Shown in pieces: positions 31,679 to 45,155 of a stretch of 64,000 nt of DNA (position 1 is its first letter; each line of letters opens with the position of its first letter). Source of the stretch: Boothiomyces macroporosus (lineage: Eukaryota; Chytridiomycota; Chytridiomycetes; Rhizophydiales; Terramycetaceae); assembly GCA_027604185.1 (NCBI GenBank), contig JADGKB010000043.1:1-64000 (forward strand), in the 5' to 3' direction. The translations under genes were made by a program, and so were the position numbers. The notes below the pieces were generated by a model. It worked only from the letters and a program-made list of their open reading frames with translations. It was not told the origin of the DNA and searched no databases.

Positions 31679-32733
31679 AGAATCCTTGTTTGCAGTCTCA
31701 GCCACACTGTCAAGGCGAGGTGTCTTTCAAACTGGTGCTTATTGGAAGGGAAAAACTCGACTGAAATTTGAAAAGAGTCTATTATATAAGATAATAACAT
31801 TTCGTTTTCTAATCTACCTCTAACTTCTTTAGTCTCCCTAATTTAAATTTTTGTAAACGGGATAGTGGTGATGGGCCCCGAGGTTTCATGAAGTACAGAA
31901 AAAAGGATTTCCCAAAATGGCTGCGGTAAAATCATCACGCTCCAAGAATTGATTTGCAAGCCTGGCTTTTGATCAATATGGAATGTTGTTTTACATTAAA
32001 CTCTTCGACATCATTAAATCATGGAATGAAAATTTTTGTTTGAGTTTGAAATGACATCATCTTGGTACCTGGAATTTTGACAGTTGAGTCTTGACTACTC
32101 GAAAATGGCTGCACTCGCTGTTTCATTGAGATAAACCCAGACCTTGTGCCCCCTTGGTACCTTGAACTTCTATTTTTAGTTTTTGGTTTCAAAGTGATTT
32201 CCAGTTCTCCCGCCCACAAATAAGGATCCCAGTGGATGGCTCTTGCTCTGGGATCGATCTACAGAATAAAGGCTCTTTCACATTAACAAAAAAAGAATCA
32301 AGCTGAAATAAAGGGAACCATAAAAGGATATCAGCATCGCAGACTCATATCTATCGGTTTAGCATCAACATTTATTCCGCCGCAACTCCGCCCATTGATT
32401 GATAGACAGTGAACCCTCTATATTTAGGAAAAAATTAATTAAATTTCAGCTGACCATTAGGAATCTTTATATCTCAAGGATCACCGAGAAATTGTAGAAT
32501 AACTTTTTACTGATCGCTTTAATCAATGTTTACAATTCAGGCTAATCCATATACCATTCTGCCTAAATAGAGATGGCAGTGCTATTGTTGAGTTCACAAT
32601 TGGATATCATACACATGGCATCAATTTCTAACTAAGAATTAATAGCATTGAAGGGTGTATTAAATCAACAGCATTCAAGTACGATTATGGGATAAGATGA
32701 TTCAAAACCAATTTAAACACTATATTCAGTTTA
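31679..32733. other. Non-coding tract between HMG gene 5 and glutathione reductase
   Basis: About 1 kb without a supportable gene. A short minus-strand frame (32019-32219) has no features. Confidence 0.45.
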
Positions 32734-34536
<1,803 letters not shown>

Positions 34537-35121
34537 TTATATACAGTGGGGGTTGAAGATGTTGTGGATGCTATCTTGGTATTCGGTAGTATTTTGAACA
34601 TCAGCCAAGTCTACTCGAGTGGCTTCCAGTACGTCGGGAGACACGGTTGGAATTCGGATGGAAACGCCATGACACATCATTCCCCCAGCTATCTCTGAAT
34701 GTTGTAAAGAGGTCATCTCCATGGGGGCTCTCTCTGACGTGCTGCTGTACGAACTAGGCGATTTCATTCCAATAGTTGGTGACCTGTTAGTGTTGTGTGA
34801 TCTAATAAACGTGTTTGGAAATAGCTTTGGATATTTTACTAGTGGTTTTGGCATTTCAACCTTTGGCTGGTAGTAATGGAATTTTAGTTTTGGAGAATCT
34901 TCAATGTCAAGAGTAATTGCTGGAACAGGCTTTCTTGATACCATAGTAGGATCACTAAATTTACTCTTATACTCTTGCGTAGAATTCATCCATATTTCGA
35001 GTAATTTAATGTGGAGCTCTTGTGGATCACTTATTCCATGTTGCAGTGCAATATCGTGTGTCATGACAGCCTTAAATATGCTAAAGCATGGCCGTCTATC
35101 TGTGTCCTTGGGTAGCATCAT
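34537..35121 (-). CDS. Degenerate HMG-box-like protein
   Basis: 194 residues, one exon. The first 60 residues look like a heavily diverged HMG box: RRPCFSIFKAVMTHDIALQH in place of K-P-x-N-x-F-x-x-Y-R, then SDPQELHIKLLEIWMNSTQE and YKSKFSD, with the helix 2 Trp retained. The middle is Pro/Ser-rich. Near the end is TVSPDVLEATRVDLAD, closely like VSPDILEWTRLDPD of the HMG protein at 48.5 kb. Loss of the minor-groove-wedge residues makes DNA binding doubtful. If not an HMG relative, it is an unknown protein; the shared C-terminal motif is the main argument for kinship. Confidence 0.6.
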   Translation of the reverse strand: MMLPKDTDRRPCFSIFKAVMTHDIALQHGISDPQELHIKLLEIWMNSTQEYKSKFSDPTMVSRKPVPAITLDIEDSPKLKFHYYQPKVEMPKPLVKYPKLFPNTFIRSHNTNRSPTIGMKSPSSYSSTSERAPMEMTSLQHSEIAGGMMCHGVSIRIPTVSPDVLEATRVDLADVQNTTEYQDSIHNIFNPHCI

Positions 35122-35330
35122 ATTGATGGCTTAACATGGGCTTAATTTTATATCCATCTTGGATTTTACTTTCATGAATCCTTTCATTCATCTTTCGTAC
35201 CTTCAAAGATGCTCAGCCACACCATGAAAAAGAAATTCAAAGACACAGCAATAAACGCGAGGCGATGTTTGCGGTAAAAGGCAAAGAGCAATTTCCGAAT
35301 TTTGTAGAACGGTTTATTAAACAGCGGAGA

Positions 35331-37401
35331 TTACCATTTCTCGGCTTTGAGCATGTCTTCTCTTCCAGCATTAGCGATGGCCAGTGTTTCTTCCAGCAAG
35401 TCATGATCCAATGGTTGCTTGCCGTCCAACGCAAGTGCAACTGCCAAGCGAACAGCATTTTTGATTTGTCTGCCATTCAAGACATACTCTCCTAATTTAT
35501 CCCAATTAATCGACTCTACTTTCTTTGGAATAGTCAGTCGGTCAATCAGGTTTTTCCAAACTTGAATTCTTGCAGACACAGTTAATTGATCGTATCTTAA
35601 TGCAACAGTAACTCTACTTTCAAAGGCAGGATCAAATTCAGTAACCCTATTTGTTGTAAGGAAAAGGATTCCTTGGTGGTATTCCAATAATCGAAGCATG
35701 ACACATACCATAGTATTTCTCAAGATATCTGATGAGGCTCTCTTTTCGAGAAAGACGTCCGCCTCGTCAATCAATGTCAGGGCATTCCAACCTGAGCACA
35801 AGTCAAGAATTTCCTGTAAGCGAGTTTCCATCGTTTCAGGGTCAGTTCCTAGTTCTCCCATGGTGACATCTAGCATTATAAAAGATTACAATAAAGGGGT
35901 CGATGCAGTACTTCTGCTATGGCTTCTGCTGTTAATGTTTTTCCCACACCAGCCTAGATTAAGGTTTCGGTTACTGGTCCATGCAATAAGAAGATAGAAC
36001 CTCCACTTTTCCCTTGAATAATATCTTCAAACTGCTCCCCGCCAAATTTAACTAGAGCTTTAATCAGTTTTTTCCGTTTTGGATCCAATACCAGTTCATC
36101 AAAGGCAGTGTCGTTGTACTTGATTTCACTTAACCCACCAACTAATACATGGCACCAAGATTTAGATGAAAAACTGAACCCAACTAGTGCTGGCCAGGTA
36201 ATTGACAGCAATTCCGTAGGTACTGATAATATGATAAAGATTCCATCAGGATTTTGAATTTTTTGTCCCAAAGACTTTTGCTCATTTTGGAACCGCTTGT
36301 ATCTTCCAGTAATTTCAATTAAAGCATGAGTGGCATCATCCATTCCATGAGATGCATGGTGTCCCAAGGAACTGCCTATAATGAATACGAAAGCTACCTT
36401 TTACAGTGTCGATTAATATTCTGCCAGAAACATTTAGGACTGCTGAGGCACCAGACAGCTTTGAATGGTTCTTTACACCTGCAGCATGCAAAAATACGCA
36501 GCCTGGATCATGGTGTAGGTATTTTGATCCACCAGTCCCCAAAAGCACATATTTTTTCCCACTATTTTCAAATTTCTGCATTAACTCCCCATCTACTGGA
36601 GCATAAAACATGTCTGATAGCTTGCGGTTAGCATCTCCCATCCATCTTGAAATTACTGCTTCAAATTGAATAACTGCAAAATCGTCGCCTGGGTTAAGAA
36701 TAGAAACCTAGAGTAGCAACAAATTGTAATTCTAAATGAAAAGATTGCTCAAACCCAAACAAAGTTCGATGCTCCTGATAGTATGATTGGACTACTTTGA
36801 AACCTGCAGGAACACCTAGTGAAGTCATTCCACGTACAATCATCCCTGGTTTATACAGCTCTTGCAAACCGTCAAAAATTATCGCTCCTTCTTTAATCAT
36901 CGTCTTGTAGAAATCTATTTGTGGTTTGTAAAAGTCTTGGATAGCAGCAATCAAAAGATTCAATCCTGGTACTTGTATTTTGGTTATATCATTGGGAACT
37001 TGATAACCAAATACACTGACTGCTTCCATCATTTGAAAGCGTATATATCTGTTATAATATACTGAATCCGCATTTCGTCCGAGTTCAATTCCTTTGTTGT
37101 ATTCAATAATGAGATTTTCCAACCATACCAATCTACCCAAGATGAAATTCAAAAACTTGATATTTATGTTGCTCATTTGCTTCATAGAAGTGAGGTTGCG
37201 AACGATTGAGCGTAATGGAATATGACCTGGTTCAAATACTGGGACATCTGGAAAATAAACTGTTGGCTCAGTTTCTGATTGTGATTTGTCAATTAAAAAG
37301 TAGTCTCCTTCCGGTACTGCAGGTGGTTTTGGTACTTTTGACATACAGTTGGAATCAGTCCTCACGCTTTTAACTTGACCCTGATAATCTTCGGCACACA
37401 T
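35331..37401 (-). CDS. Fungal-type AAA ATPase
   Basis: 662 residues from five exons. The N-terminal 400 residues have the layout of the large fungal AAA proteins with a DUF7025-like region (IRFQMMEAVSVFGYQVPN, ASAVLNVSGRILIDTVKGSS). The AAA module has Walker A LLHGPAGVGKTLTAEAIAEV, Walker B ALTLIDEADVFLEKR, sensor ILFLTTNRVTEFDPAFESRV and a small C-terminal helical lid. Walker A is split by the 21-base intron 35954-35974 between GP and AGVGKT. Other introns: 36689-36707, 36376-36397, 35870-35889. The substrate is unknown. Name by domain only; DUF7025 assignment is from memory of family layout. Confidence 0.85.
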
Positions 37402-38200
37402 TTATCCGAAAATCCGAGCAATAGGTTTGTACAGGGATAATTTCATTTTTGCAGAGTTGACAGAATAGGTTAATGACGCCTTGTTTGCCTATTGACGTAA
37501 TAAGGCCAGCTAGGGAGGGTCCATACCAATTTTAGTAAGATACCAAAATAGCACAATCCTTTTAATCCAGCCAGTGATATATCTTTGGTAATATTCATTT
37601 TTGTAACAAAAGAGATCACGGGTTAAAGTATCTGGTTACTTTGTTTATATCAGGAATAATCTGAAATTATTGGGCTATTCTTCCGCCACTGGATAAGATT
37701 TTGCTTTAGTCCAGTTGGAAACAAAGGTACTGCGCTTAAATGATCTGTGCCCATTTGCGAATTGTCTGCTTGAATCTCTGTGCTAGCAACTTGTTATTTT
37801 TCAAACTATTAGAGGTTAGATCATAGTTTTTCTTGCCATTCATTTCTGTATTGCAGCCATATTTTAAGAACCCAAACTATAACTCTTTACTCTGATAAAG
37901 TGGCTTTCATGTGTTTAGCACCCAGAATATTTGCTTTGTAATCCAGGAGTTCGGGATCCAACTTCAAGAGATCAAGTCCACCATCCAAGCAGACAATACA
38001 ATGGACAATCATTTATGCAATTCTAGACATTGTCAAGGTCCATTACTGGGGAAATAGCAACCTGTTGCTGGGTTTTAGACTGGATTTCTGGGCAACCTTT
38101 CTTCAAGAAGCATCACAACTACAATGAATACTGAAATCATTCTATTTACTGATTCTACTCCAAAATATTGCAAACCCGAATTAGTTTTGGATTGTTTATT
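37402..38200. other. Non-coding tract between AAA ATPase and KIX gene 1
   Basis: 800 AT-rich bases; no reading frame, repeat or RNA gene that I can support. Confidence 0.45.
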
Positions 38201-38602
38201 TTATTCACATTGGATTCTCTGCTTGATTACCTTTTCAATTTCTACTAGCTTAACGTATTCCTCCTTTAGCCCATTTTCAACTAGATACTGTTCAATATGA
38301 ATCATATTCTCCAACAGGGTATGGACATGGACAGGCTGCTCACCAACAATATTTGTCAGTCTGCCGCTCTTTATATCTCTGATTATCCTATTCTTTATTA
38401 CATCCAAGTAGTTTGCCTACGATCAAACCAAAATTACTCTCGAAGTACATGAATTGTACAAATTCCCTTCCATACGCCTTGCTTCGGCAATAGGATTAAC
38501 ATTAACAAAATGAGATTTGATAAGCGCTGATAATTCTTTAACTACGTAATTTCTATCTGCTGTAGTGAGGTTGAACTTGTATCGTCCCGCTTCAATCGAC
38601 AT
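38201..38602 (-). CDS. KIX-domain protein 1 (Med15-like)
   Basis: 126 residues from two exons (21-base intron at 38417-38437). The whole N-terminal part is a KIX domain: TTADRNYVVKELSALIKSHF, EARRMEGNLYNSCTSR and ANYLDVIKNRIIRDIK, the pattern D-R-x-x-V, E-x-x-L-Y-x-x-x-x-S-R-x-x-Y of the Mediator Med15/Gal11 activator-binding domain. A helical tail (IEQYLVENGLKEEYVKLVEI) follows. No glutamine-rich Med15 body is present, so it is a stand-alone KIX protein. It follows KIX gene 2 on the same strand and may be its duplicate. Confidence 0.7.
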
Positions 38603-38719
38603 TCACGGTGTTACACGAAAAGGAAAAAGCGAACAGGGATGGAAAAGGCAATCAAGGGACGATAAAAACGGCTGCGGGTTCAGATGAATAAATAGCTTGT
38701 AGAGATTAGCTTTATTAAA

Positions 38720-39491
38720 TCATTCTTTTGGCTTGGTTCGTAGAGCATACTCGAGCTTTATAAGCTCATTGTACTCTAGCTCAAGCCCTTTAAAGTAAAA
38801 CATCTTTTGCAGTTTGCGGAGGTGATAGAGAGCAGAATCTATCGACATGTCGTTGCTAACCTTGAATGCCAGCGGGTCCTTGGAGGGAAGAATTCCATTC
38901 TTCATATTCTCAATAACAACAGAAATCTCTTGCCTATAACTATTCTACATTACTTTACATTTACCTTTTCAGCACTGTTTGTAAAAATGTCTGCTTCAAT
39001 CTTTCTTGCAATGTCTTCTTCTTCTTTGTACATGCCTGGAAATAGCTGATAAATTGTAGCTGTAATTTCATACACTGTATAGTCTCTATCGCTTGGGGTA
39101 ATAGATTGGGAGTCAGAACCAGGCATTGTGTTGTCCACCATCCCACGTATAGACACTAACAATTCATTCGCTAAAGTGTCATTTGCATGCGCTTTACGTC
39201 CAATCTGTAATACCAGATACTGAACTAAGGTAAAAAGAAAATTACTCTTGAAGTTTATAATACCCAGGTATTTCCGACAATTGGAAAGATAACCCTCTAT
39301 TCCAAAGGAAATTTGATGTATCTGATTCTCGAACTTGATTGCCAATTGCCTAATATTCATGTTTGAGTCTGGGTTCACAAATAGCACCGACAAATTTGAA
39401 TATCTACCTTTAACAAAACTTACATTTTCTCGATAATGGATTCGCGGTCACCTGGAGGTATATTAAGTTGCTGAGGACTATTAAACATCAT
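38720..39491 (-). CDS. Tandem KIX-domain protein 2 (Med15-like)
   Basis: About 243 residues. The first KIX-like unit is PPGDRESIIEKIYSNLSVLF with NMNIRQLAIKFENQIHQISF. The second is SDRDYTVYEITATIYQLFPG with DIARKIEADIFTNSAEKNSY. The C-terminal tail LRKLQKMFYFKGLELEYNEL is like that of KIX protein 1. Introns at 39404-39423 and 38945-38964 (20 bases each). A third possible intron (21 bases, no stop, about 39230-39250) would remove seven residues between the units and cannot be decided from sequence. The domain arrangement suggests a Mediator or coactivator role, by inference. Divergent from the Fab1 gene. Confidence 0.68.
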
Positions 39492-39949
39492 GCTTGACAA
39501 TTTTCCAAGTTTTTCCTGTATTCAAGTGTTGAGTTTGATGCCGACCGAGTCGGTTCTCGGTCGAATTTATTAGAGGTGCTGTGTAACAAAAGGTTGAACA
39601 TCTGTAATACAGTACAAAAAAGTTGTGAAAGCGGGCAAACAACTATCATCGTTTTAATTACGTTCTAAACCTACAGGGAGATTGTCATAAACTTTCAAAG
39701 ACTATGAAGAACAATGACGGAATCAAACAGCTTAATATGACTGTATTATTGCTGTCAAACCAACTATCTTAACTCGAAAGTTGATCAAGAAGCTGCAAGT
39801 CATTGGGCGACTTTTCCGGAATTACACATTGGCGAATGGCCTTTGTATTCTGGATACTCAGTCAAGATGCGGTCCATTTGGAGCAGGAAACTGTTTAACT
39901 TGTGGATTAAAAACTGTTGATTTTTCTTTTGAATTTTAACCTTTTCAAA
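39492..39949. other. Divergent upstream region of KIX gene 2 and Fab1
   Basis: About 460 bases between the two divergent starts; no specific elements recognised. Confidence 0.45.
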
Positions 39950-42900
39950 ATGTCGAATCAGAACTTTGAAAGTTTTGAATTCAACTCAAAGCCAGGTTTC
40001 TTTAGCAGTCTACTACGCAAGATGCGCAGAACTTCTAGGGAGCAGACTTCTCCAACTCCCTCAGAAACATCCTCACTAGATACTGATCGATTTTCAGATA
40101 CCAGATCAGAGGGGGCTGCCTCTCCTCATGTAAATAAACCAGAATCAATGGATGGTTCTGAAAGCGGGGGTTTTAGGGATATATTGGGATGGAGGAATGA
40201 ATCAGCCAACTCTTTGTTTGCAATCCGAAGAGTTCGGTCAAATGGAATTGCAAAAGATTACTGGATGAGAGACGAAAAGGTAATCAATTCTCAATAATAG
40301 GTTAAAGAATGCTATGATTGCAAAGCGGCATTCAATACATTCAGGAGGAGGCATCATTGCAGAATTTGTGGGCAGTATATTTGGATTGATTTAGGATTTT
40401 CTGTCATAAATGTGCATCCTCGATTGTATCAGGAAAGCGGTTTGGATATCAAGGGGAAATGAGGGTTTGTGATTTTTGTCTAAAAGTGGTGGATGATTAC
40501 AAACCAGTGTTACCACAATATAATGAATCTGGGGCGGAACCACTCAAATTATCTGCATCAATTACTTCAAATTCAGCATATTCAGATGGCACACTTAAAT
40601 CCCAGAAAGCAGTTTCCAATCCAGGACTGAATGTCCCGCCACTGTCAACTTCCTTTGAACAACAATCAATGGATGGGATTCGAAAGATACTAGGGCCATC
40701 TTTTTTCAAAAAGTCTGATGAAGATATCAATGCAAAGTTGCCTCCCACGAGTAATGTGCCTTTTAGGAACACTGTGGAAGATGAAGAAAATGTTGAATCA
40801 GACATGGCACCCTATATGACGGACGAAGAATACTCTAGTTTTATAAAAAGAGATGATCCGCTACCAAAATCATTTATAAAGCGCAACAGATCACCTGCTC
40901 TGGATATTGGCTCTCTTGACCTTCAGGTGGATACCTGGCGCCATCGAAATTCACCTGACAAGAGAAAGTCGCCAAGTTTAGTTTCACGAAGAAAGTTTTC
41001 AACAAGAAATCTTCACCGATATCATCTTGAAAGTCAATTAGAAGTAGACTCTGCAAAAACACTGCCAAGACATTTTCGTAGTGTATCCTCCGCCTTGAAC
41101 ATGGAAATCAATCAAGCTTCTGTAAATCATGGTAAATATAATTAATCAAAGTGCGCTTGCTAATGCGTCAAATGCTAGAGCAGTCCGAGATTGATAACCT
41201 GGAGCAATGGGAGACTGTGATTATCAAAATGCTGTTAAATGTGTGTAGCAAAATTAACCCTGACATTAGAAATGGCGATGAAATTGATATTCGACATTAT
41301 GTCAAAATCAAGAAAATTGCCGGTGGACTAATTTCAGAAAGTCACTATGTGAGCGGTGTTGTTGCAACAAAAATACCTTTACATAATCAAATGCTTAAAC
41401 CGCTAGAAAACCCAAAAATCCTTTTGCTTACCTTTCCATTGGAATATCAGCGAGTAGAAAATCAATTTATTTCGCTGGAGCCAATCCTGGCTCAAGAAAA
41501 GGAGCATCTGCAAAATTTGGTGGGAAGGCTTATTGTGTTGAAACCGGACATTATACTATGTGAAAAGACAGTCGCAAGGTTAGCTCTTGAGTTTCTACTT
41601 GCCGCTAATATTATTGTCGTACCTTCGGTAAAGATGAATGTCATGTCAGCAGTTGCAAGATGCACAAAAGCCGAGATTGTACACTCAATCGACAAACTAT
41701 CAATTCAAAAGCTCGGATCTTGCGATAAATTCTCATTTCGAATTTACATCAATCCTTTGATTCCAGGATTCAGGAAAACATTCATGTACTTGGAGGGATG
41801 TTACGAAAGCCTTGGCTGTACCTTGGTACTTCGTGGATCGACAAACGAAAAACTAAAGAAAGTAAAGGAAATTGTGGATTTCCTAGTGTTTGTAGTCTAC
41901 AGTTTAAAATTGGAAACATGTCTTTTCCAAGACCAATATGCACAAACTCCATCAATATCCGAGATCACTTCACCGTCAAACAGCATAGGATTAATCAAGA
42001 ATGATTTTACCAGTGGAGCAATTACTAGGGCAATCAAATTGCACGAGAATGTTATTTTATCAGGATCTCCAAACGTCAAAATCCCACCACCATATTTGCT
42101 CAGCAAAATGAAGTTGGAAGGTGTTGTCGATGCTCCTGCTCTTCCAGAGATGAAAGAATCCAATTCAAAGGACAAACAAAATGAAGCAGACGAAAAGGAA
42201 ACCACTGAAGTTATCGTTGGACCAAAAGTCTTGCTGGAAAATGCAGAGCGTCTATCGCCATTCAACCATCAAAACATTATGGTGCTTTATTCTAACGTTT
42301 GCAAAAACAAATCGCTACCATGCATTCCTCCTCAGCCACACCTAATTGAATATTATAGAGATTCCGATTTGACACTGGGGCAATTCATAGAGGATTCTTG
42401 CTTTGGATCAAAGTTTATATGTACCGCAAAAGGCTGTGATTCTTCTATGATGAATCATTATCGTACATATGCACATGGATCTGCAAAATTAGTGGTAAAT
42501 GTGGATGAATTGCCATGCCCTGTGCAAGGAATGGACGATCGAATAGTAATGTGGTCGCTATGCAGGATATGTAAGGAATCTACACCGTTTATTCCCATGT
42601 CTGAAGAGGTAGTCTCTTTTAATGTAGACCTGGAAGTACTCTTTTGGAAAGTATTTGGAATTGACATTTTATCACTCCAAAGTAGAGTGCAGAGCAACAG
42701 CTTGTTCACATGATATTCACAAAGATCATATTCGATATTTCTCTTTCCGGAATTTGACAATCAAGTTTGAATATGTTAATATCACCTTGTTTGAAGTCTG
42801 TGTGCCCCCGATGCATCGAAAACCAAAGTCAGAAACAATCACAAAATTACGGCAGCAAGATATGGAGTCTATTAGAAAACTCATTGTTGAATACTATGAT

Positions 42901-45113
42901 TCGGTAATCCAAAGAATTCAAATGTTCACTTATGAAATTGTGGCAGCTTCAAAGCTTCAAGGGTGCAAAGAAGCAATGTCCGAACTACTAAAGAAATCGA
43001 CAGCTGAAAAGAAATTTATGCTTCAAGTGCTTCATCAGACTTTCATTGCTAGTTCTCCCACGGACTGCCTTGCATTAAATTCGGTTTATAAAACACTGCA
43101 GGATAATGTTGCTAGCTGGGAAACCGAGTTTTCCAATTTTATTCGAACCCATTTACAAAGTGATGCGAGGGATATCAGAAGAATGACTGCCGCTCAGATA
43201 AAAAGAATATTTGCTGACAAGGAACCAAATGATAGAAATACAATATTTGCTGTACCACAAGATATTCCTCGAGTTGAAGCAGAGCCGGATACCATACAAA
43301 TTGATCGTCCGATATTAAATATGTCTCCCCCTAAAGCGCATGATAATAGCGCAACACTTTCTTCGAGTATTCAAAGGCAACTATCTCCCATATTTATGAG
43401 GGAAGCAACTCCTCCGTTATCTAAACCAAAGCTGTTTGTTTCACCAAAAGCAGAGTTTTCTACTTCACTACCCAATTCATATGAAGAGCCAAATCCCCCA
43501 ATCCATGGCCTGACAGTCTCAGATGATGGATTTGTAGATTATTCACCAGCAACTGCCAGTATTCTTCAAAAAGCGTTTAGTTATGACGAAGAAGAGCATG
43601 AAGAAGTAAAGCAAAGCGATGGTTTCATGTATCCTAGACAATTTTTCCCGAAGAGTGTTAGACCAAAAGCCATTCGAAGCGACACTAATGGCTCTGGACC
43701 CCTTTCTGCTGCAACAGAAAGACAACTAAATGAAGATGAGGATGCCACACATGAATTTAATACCATTACAGGTGTTGCACAAGGTGAATCTGAAAAAGAA
43801 GATTTGCGATTGGATTCAACGTCTGCTACGGATATTAGACCTACTTCGATAATGAAAACAATCACCAATTTGTGGAATGGTAATCCTGCCAACTTTTTAC
43901 CTTTGGCTTATCCAGCGTAACAACATTATTGACTTTAGAACTCCTAACGAGCACCTTTTCCCTGATTCTCTGATCATTGTTCGTGAGGATGAACCAAGCT
44001 CAATCATTTCCTTTGCCCTCTCATCCAAACAGTATATTGAAAAGCTGCAGTCCATGAGATCAGGAACACAGGAATCATCAAAACCTATTGAAGTTACCGG
44101 AAAGTATTCAATCGATTTTGAGGAAAACCAGGCAGAAAATATCGAAGAAACATTATTGAGAGAGACAGGAACTCATATTAGATATCAATTCTGGGATGGT
44201 GCATCCAAGTTCCATTGCAAAATATACTTTGCAGAGAAATTTGATGCTTTACGACGGAATTGTGGTGTAAGCGATATATTTGAGCAATCTTTGGCCAGAT
44301 GGTAACACTTTTGACTAATTTAGTATCAAGTGGGATGCAAGTGGAGGTAAATCTGGTTCTTTTTTCATGAAAACAAGGGATGACTGGCTTGTAGTCAAGA
44401 AAATATCACAAATTGAACTGGAAGCTCTAATCTCATTCTCCCCAGCATACTTTGAATATTTGTCACAGGCATTTTTCCATGAGGTTCTTTATATTAACTC
44501 AGCTTCCGACGTTGTTGGCGAAAATCTTTGGGTTTTACAGCATCAGCTACAAAAATCCAGTTACCAGAAAAAATGTGAAAATGGATATCTTGGTGATGGA
44601 GAATTTGTTTTATGAACGTCAGCATATTTCTAGGATTTTCGACTTGAAAGGATCGGTACGAAATCGACATGTGCAGTCAACAGGAAAACAGAATGAAGTC
44701 TTGCTGGATAAGAATCTATTAGAATGTAGCCATTTTTAATTCTAGTTATCTTTGAATCACCCCTGTTTATTCGTGAACATTCGAAACGTATACTGCAAGC
44801 CTCGGTATTTAATGATACACTATTTCTTTCTAAACTGAATGTGATGGATTACTCCTTGCTGGTAGGAATTGACAACGAATCGAATGAATTCGTGATTGGC
44901 ATTGTTGATTTTATTAGAACATTTACTTGGGACAAAAAGCTGGAAAGCTGGGTCAAAGAAACCGGGCTATTGGGAGGGGGAGGAAGCGAGCCAACTATTG
45001 TTACACCCAGACAATACAAAAACAGATTTCGGGAGGCAATGGATCGATATTTTCTTATGGTACCAGACAAATTTTTTGTTGTTGGGACGCAAGCAAAAAC
45101 CCCTCTAGATTGA
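39950..45113 (+). CDS. FAB1: 1-phosphatidylinositol-3-phosphate 5-kinase Fab1/PIKfyve
   Basis: Lipid kinase making PI(3,5)P2 on endosome and vacuole membranes. 1666 residues from nine exons. FYVE domain: [15 protein letters not shown] and [18 protein letters not shown] (introns 40280-40300 and 40375-40394 cut it twice). CCT/TCP1-like domain: [19 protein letters not shown] through [18 protein letters not shown]. Cys-rich spacer around [19 protein letters not shown] and [15 protein letters not shown]-terminal PIPK domain: [28 protein letters not shown] (with catalytic D-L-K-G-S), [10 protein letters not shown] and [13 protein letters not shown]. Other introns: 41132-41151, 42609-42627, 43917-43938, 44302-44323, 44484-44502 and 44726-44745, all 19-22 bases. 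Ends 42 bases from the convergent prolidase gene. Confidence 0.96.
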
Positions 45114-45155
45114 TGTAAATACAAGTCATTTCAAATAAAAACAGCCGTTTATTCA

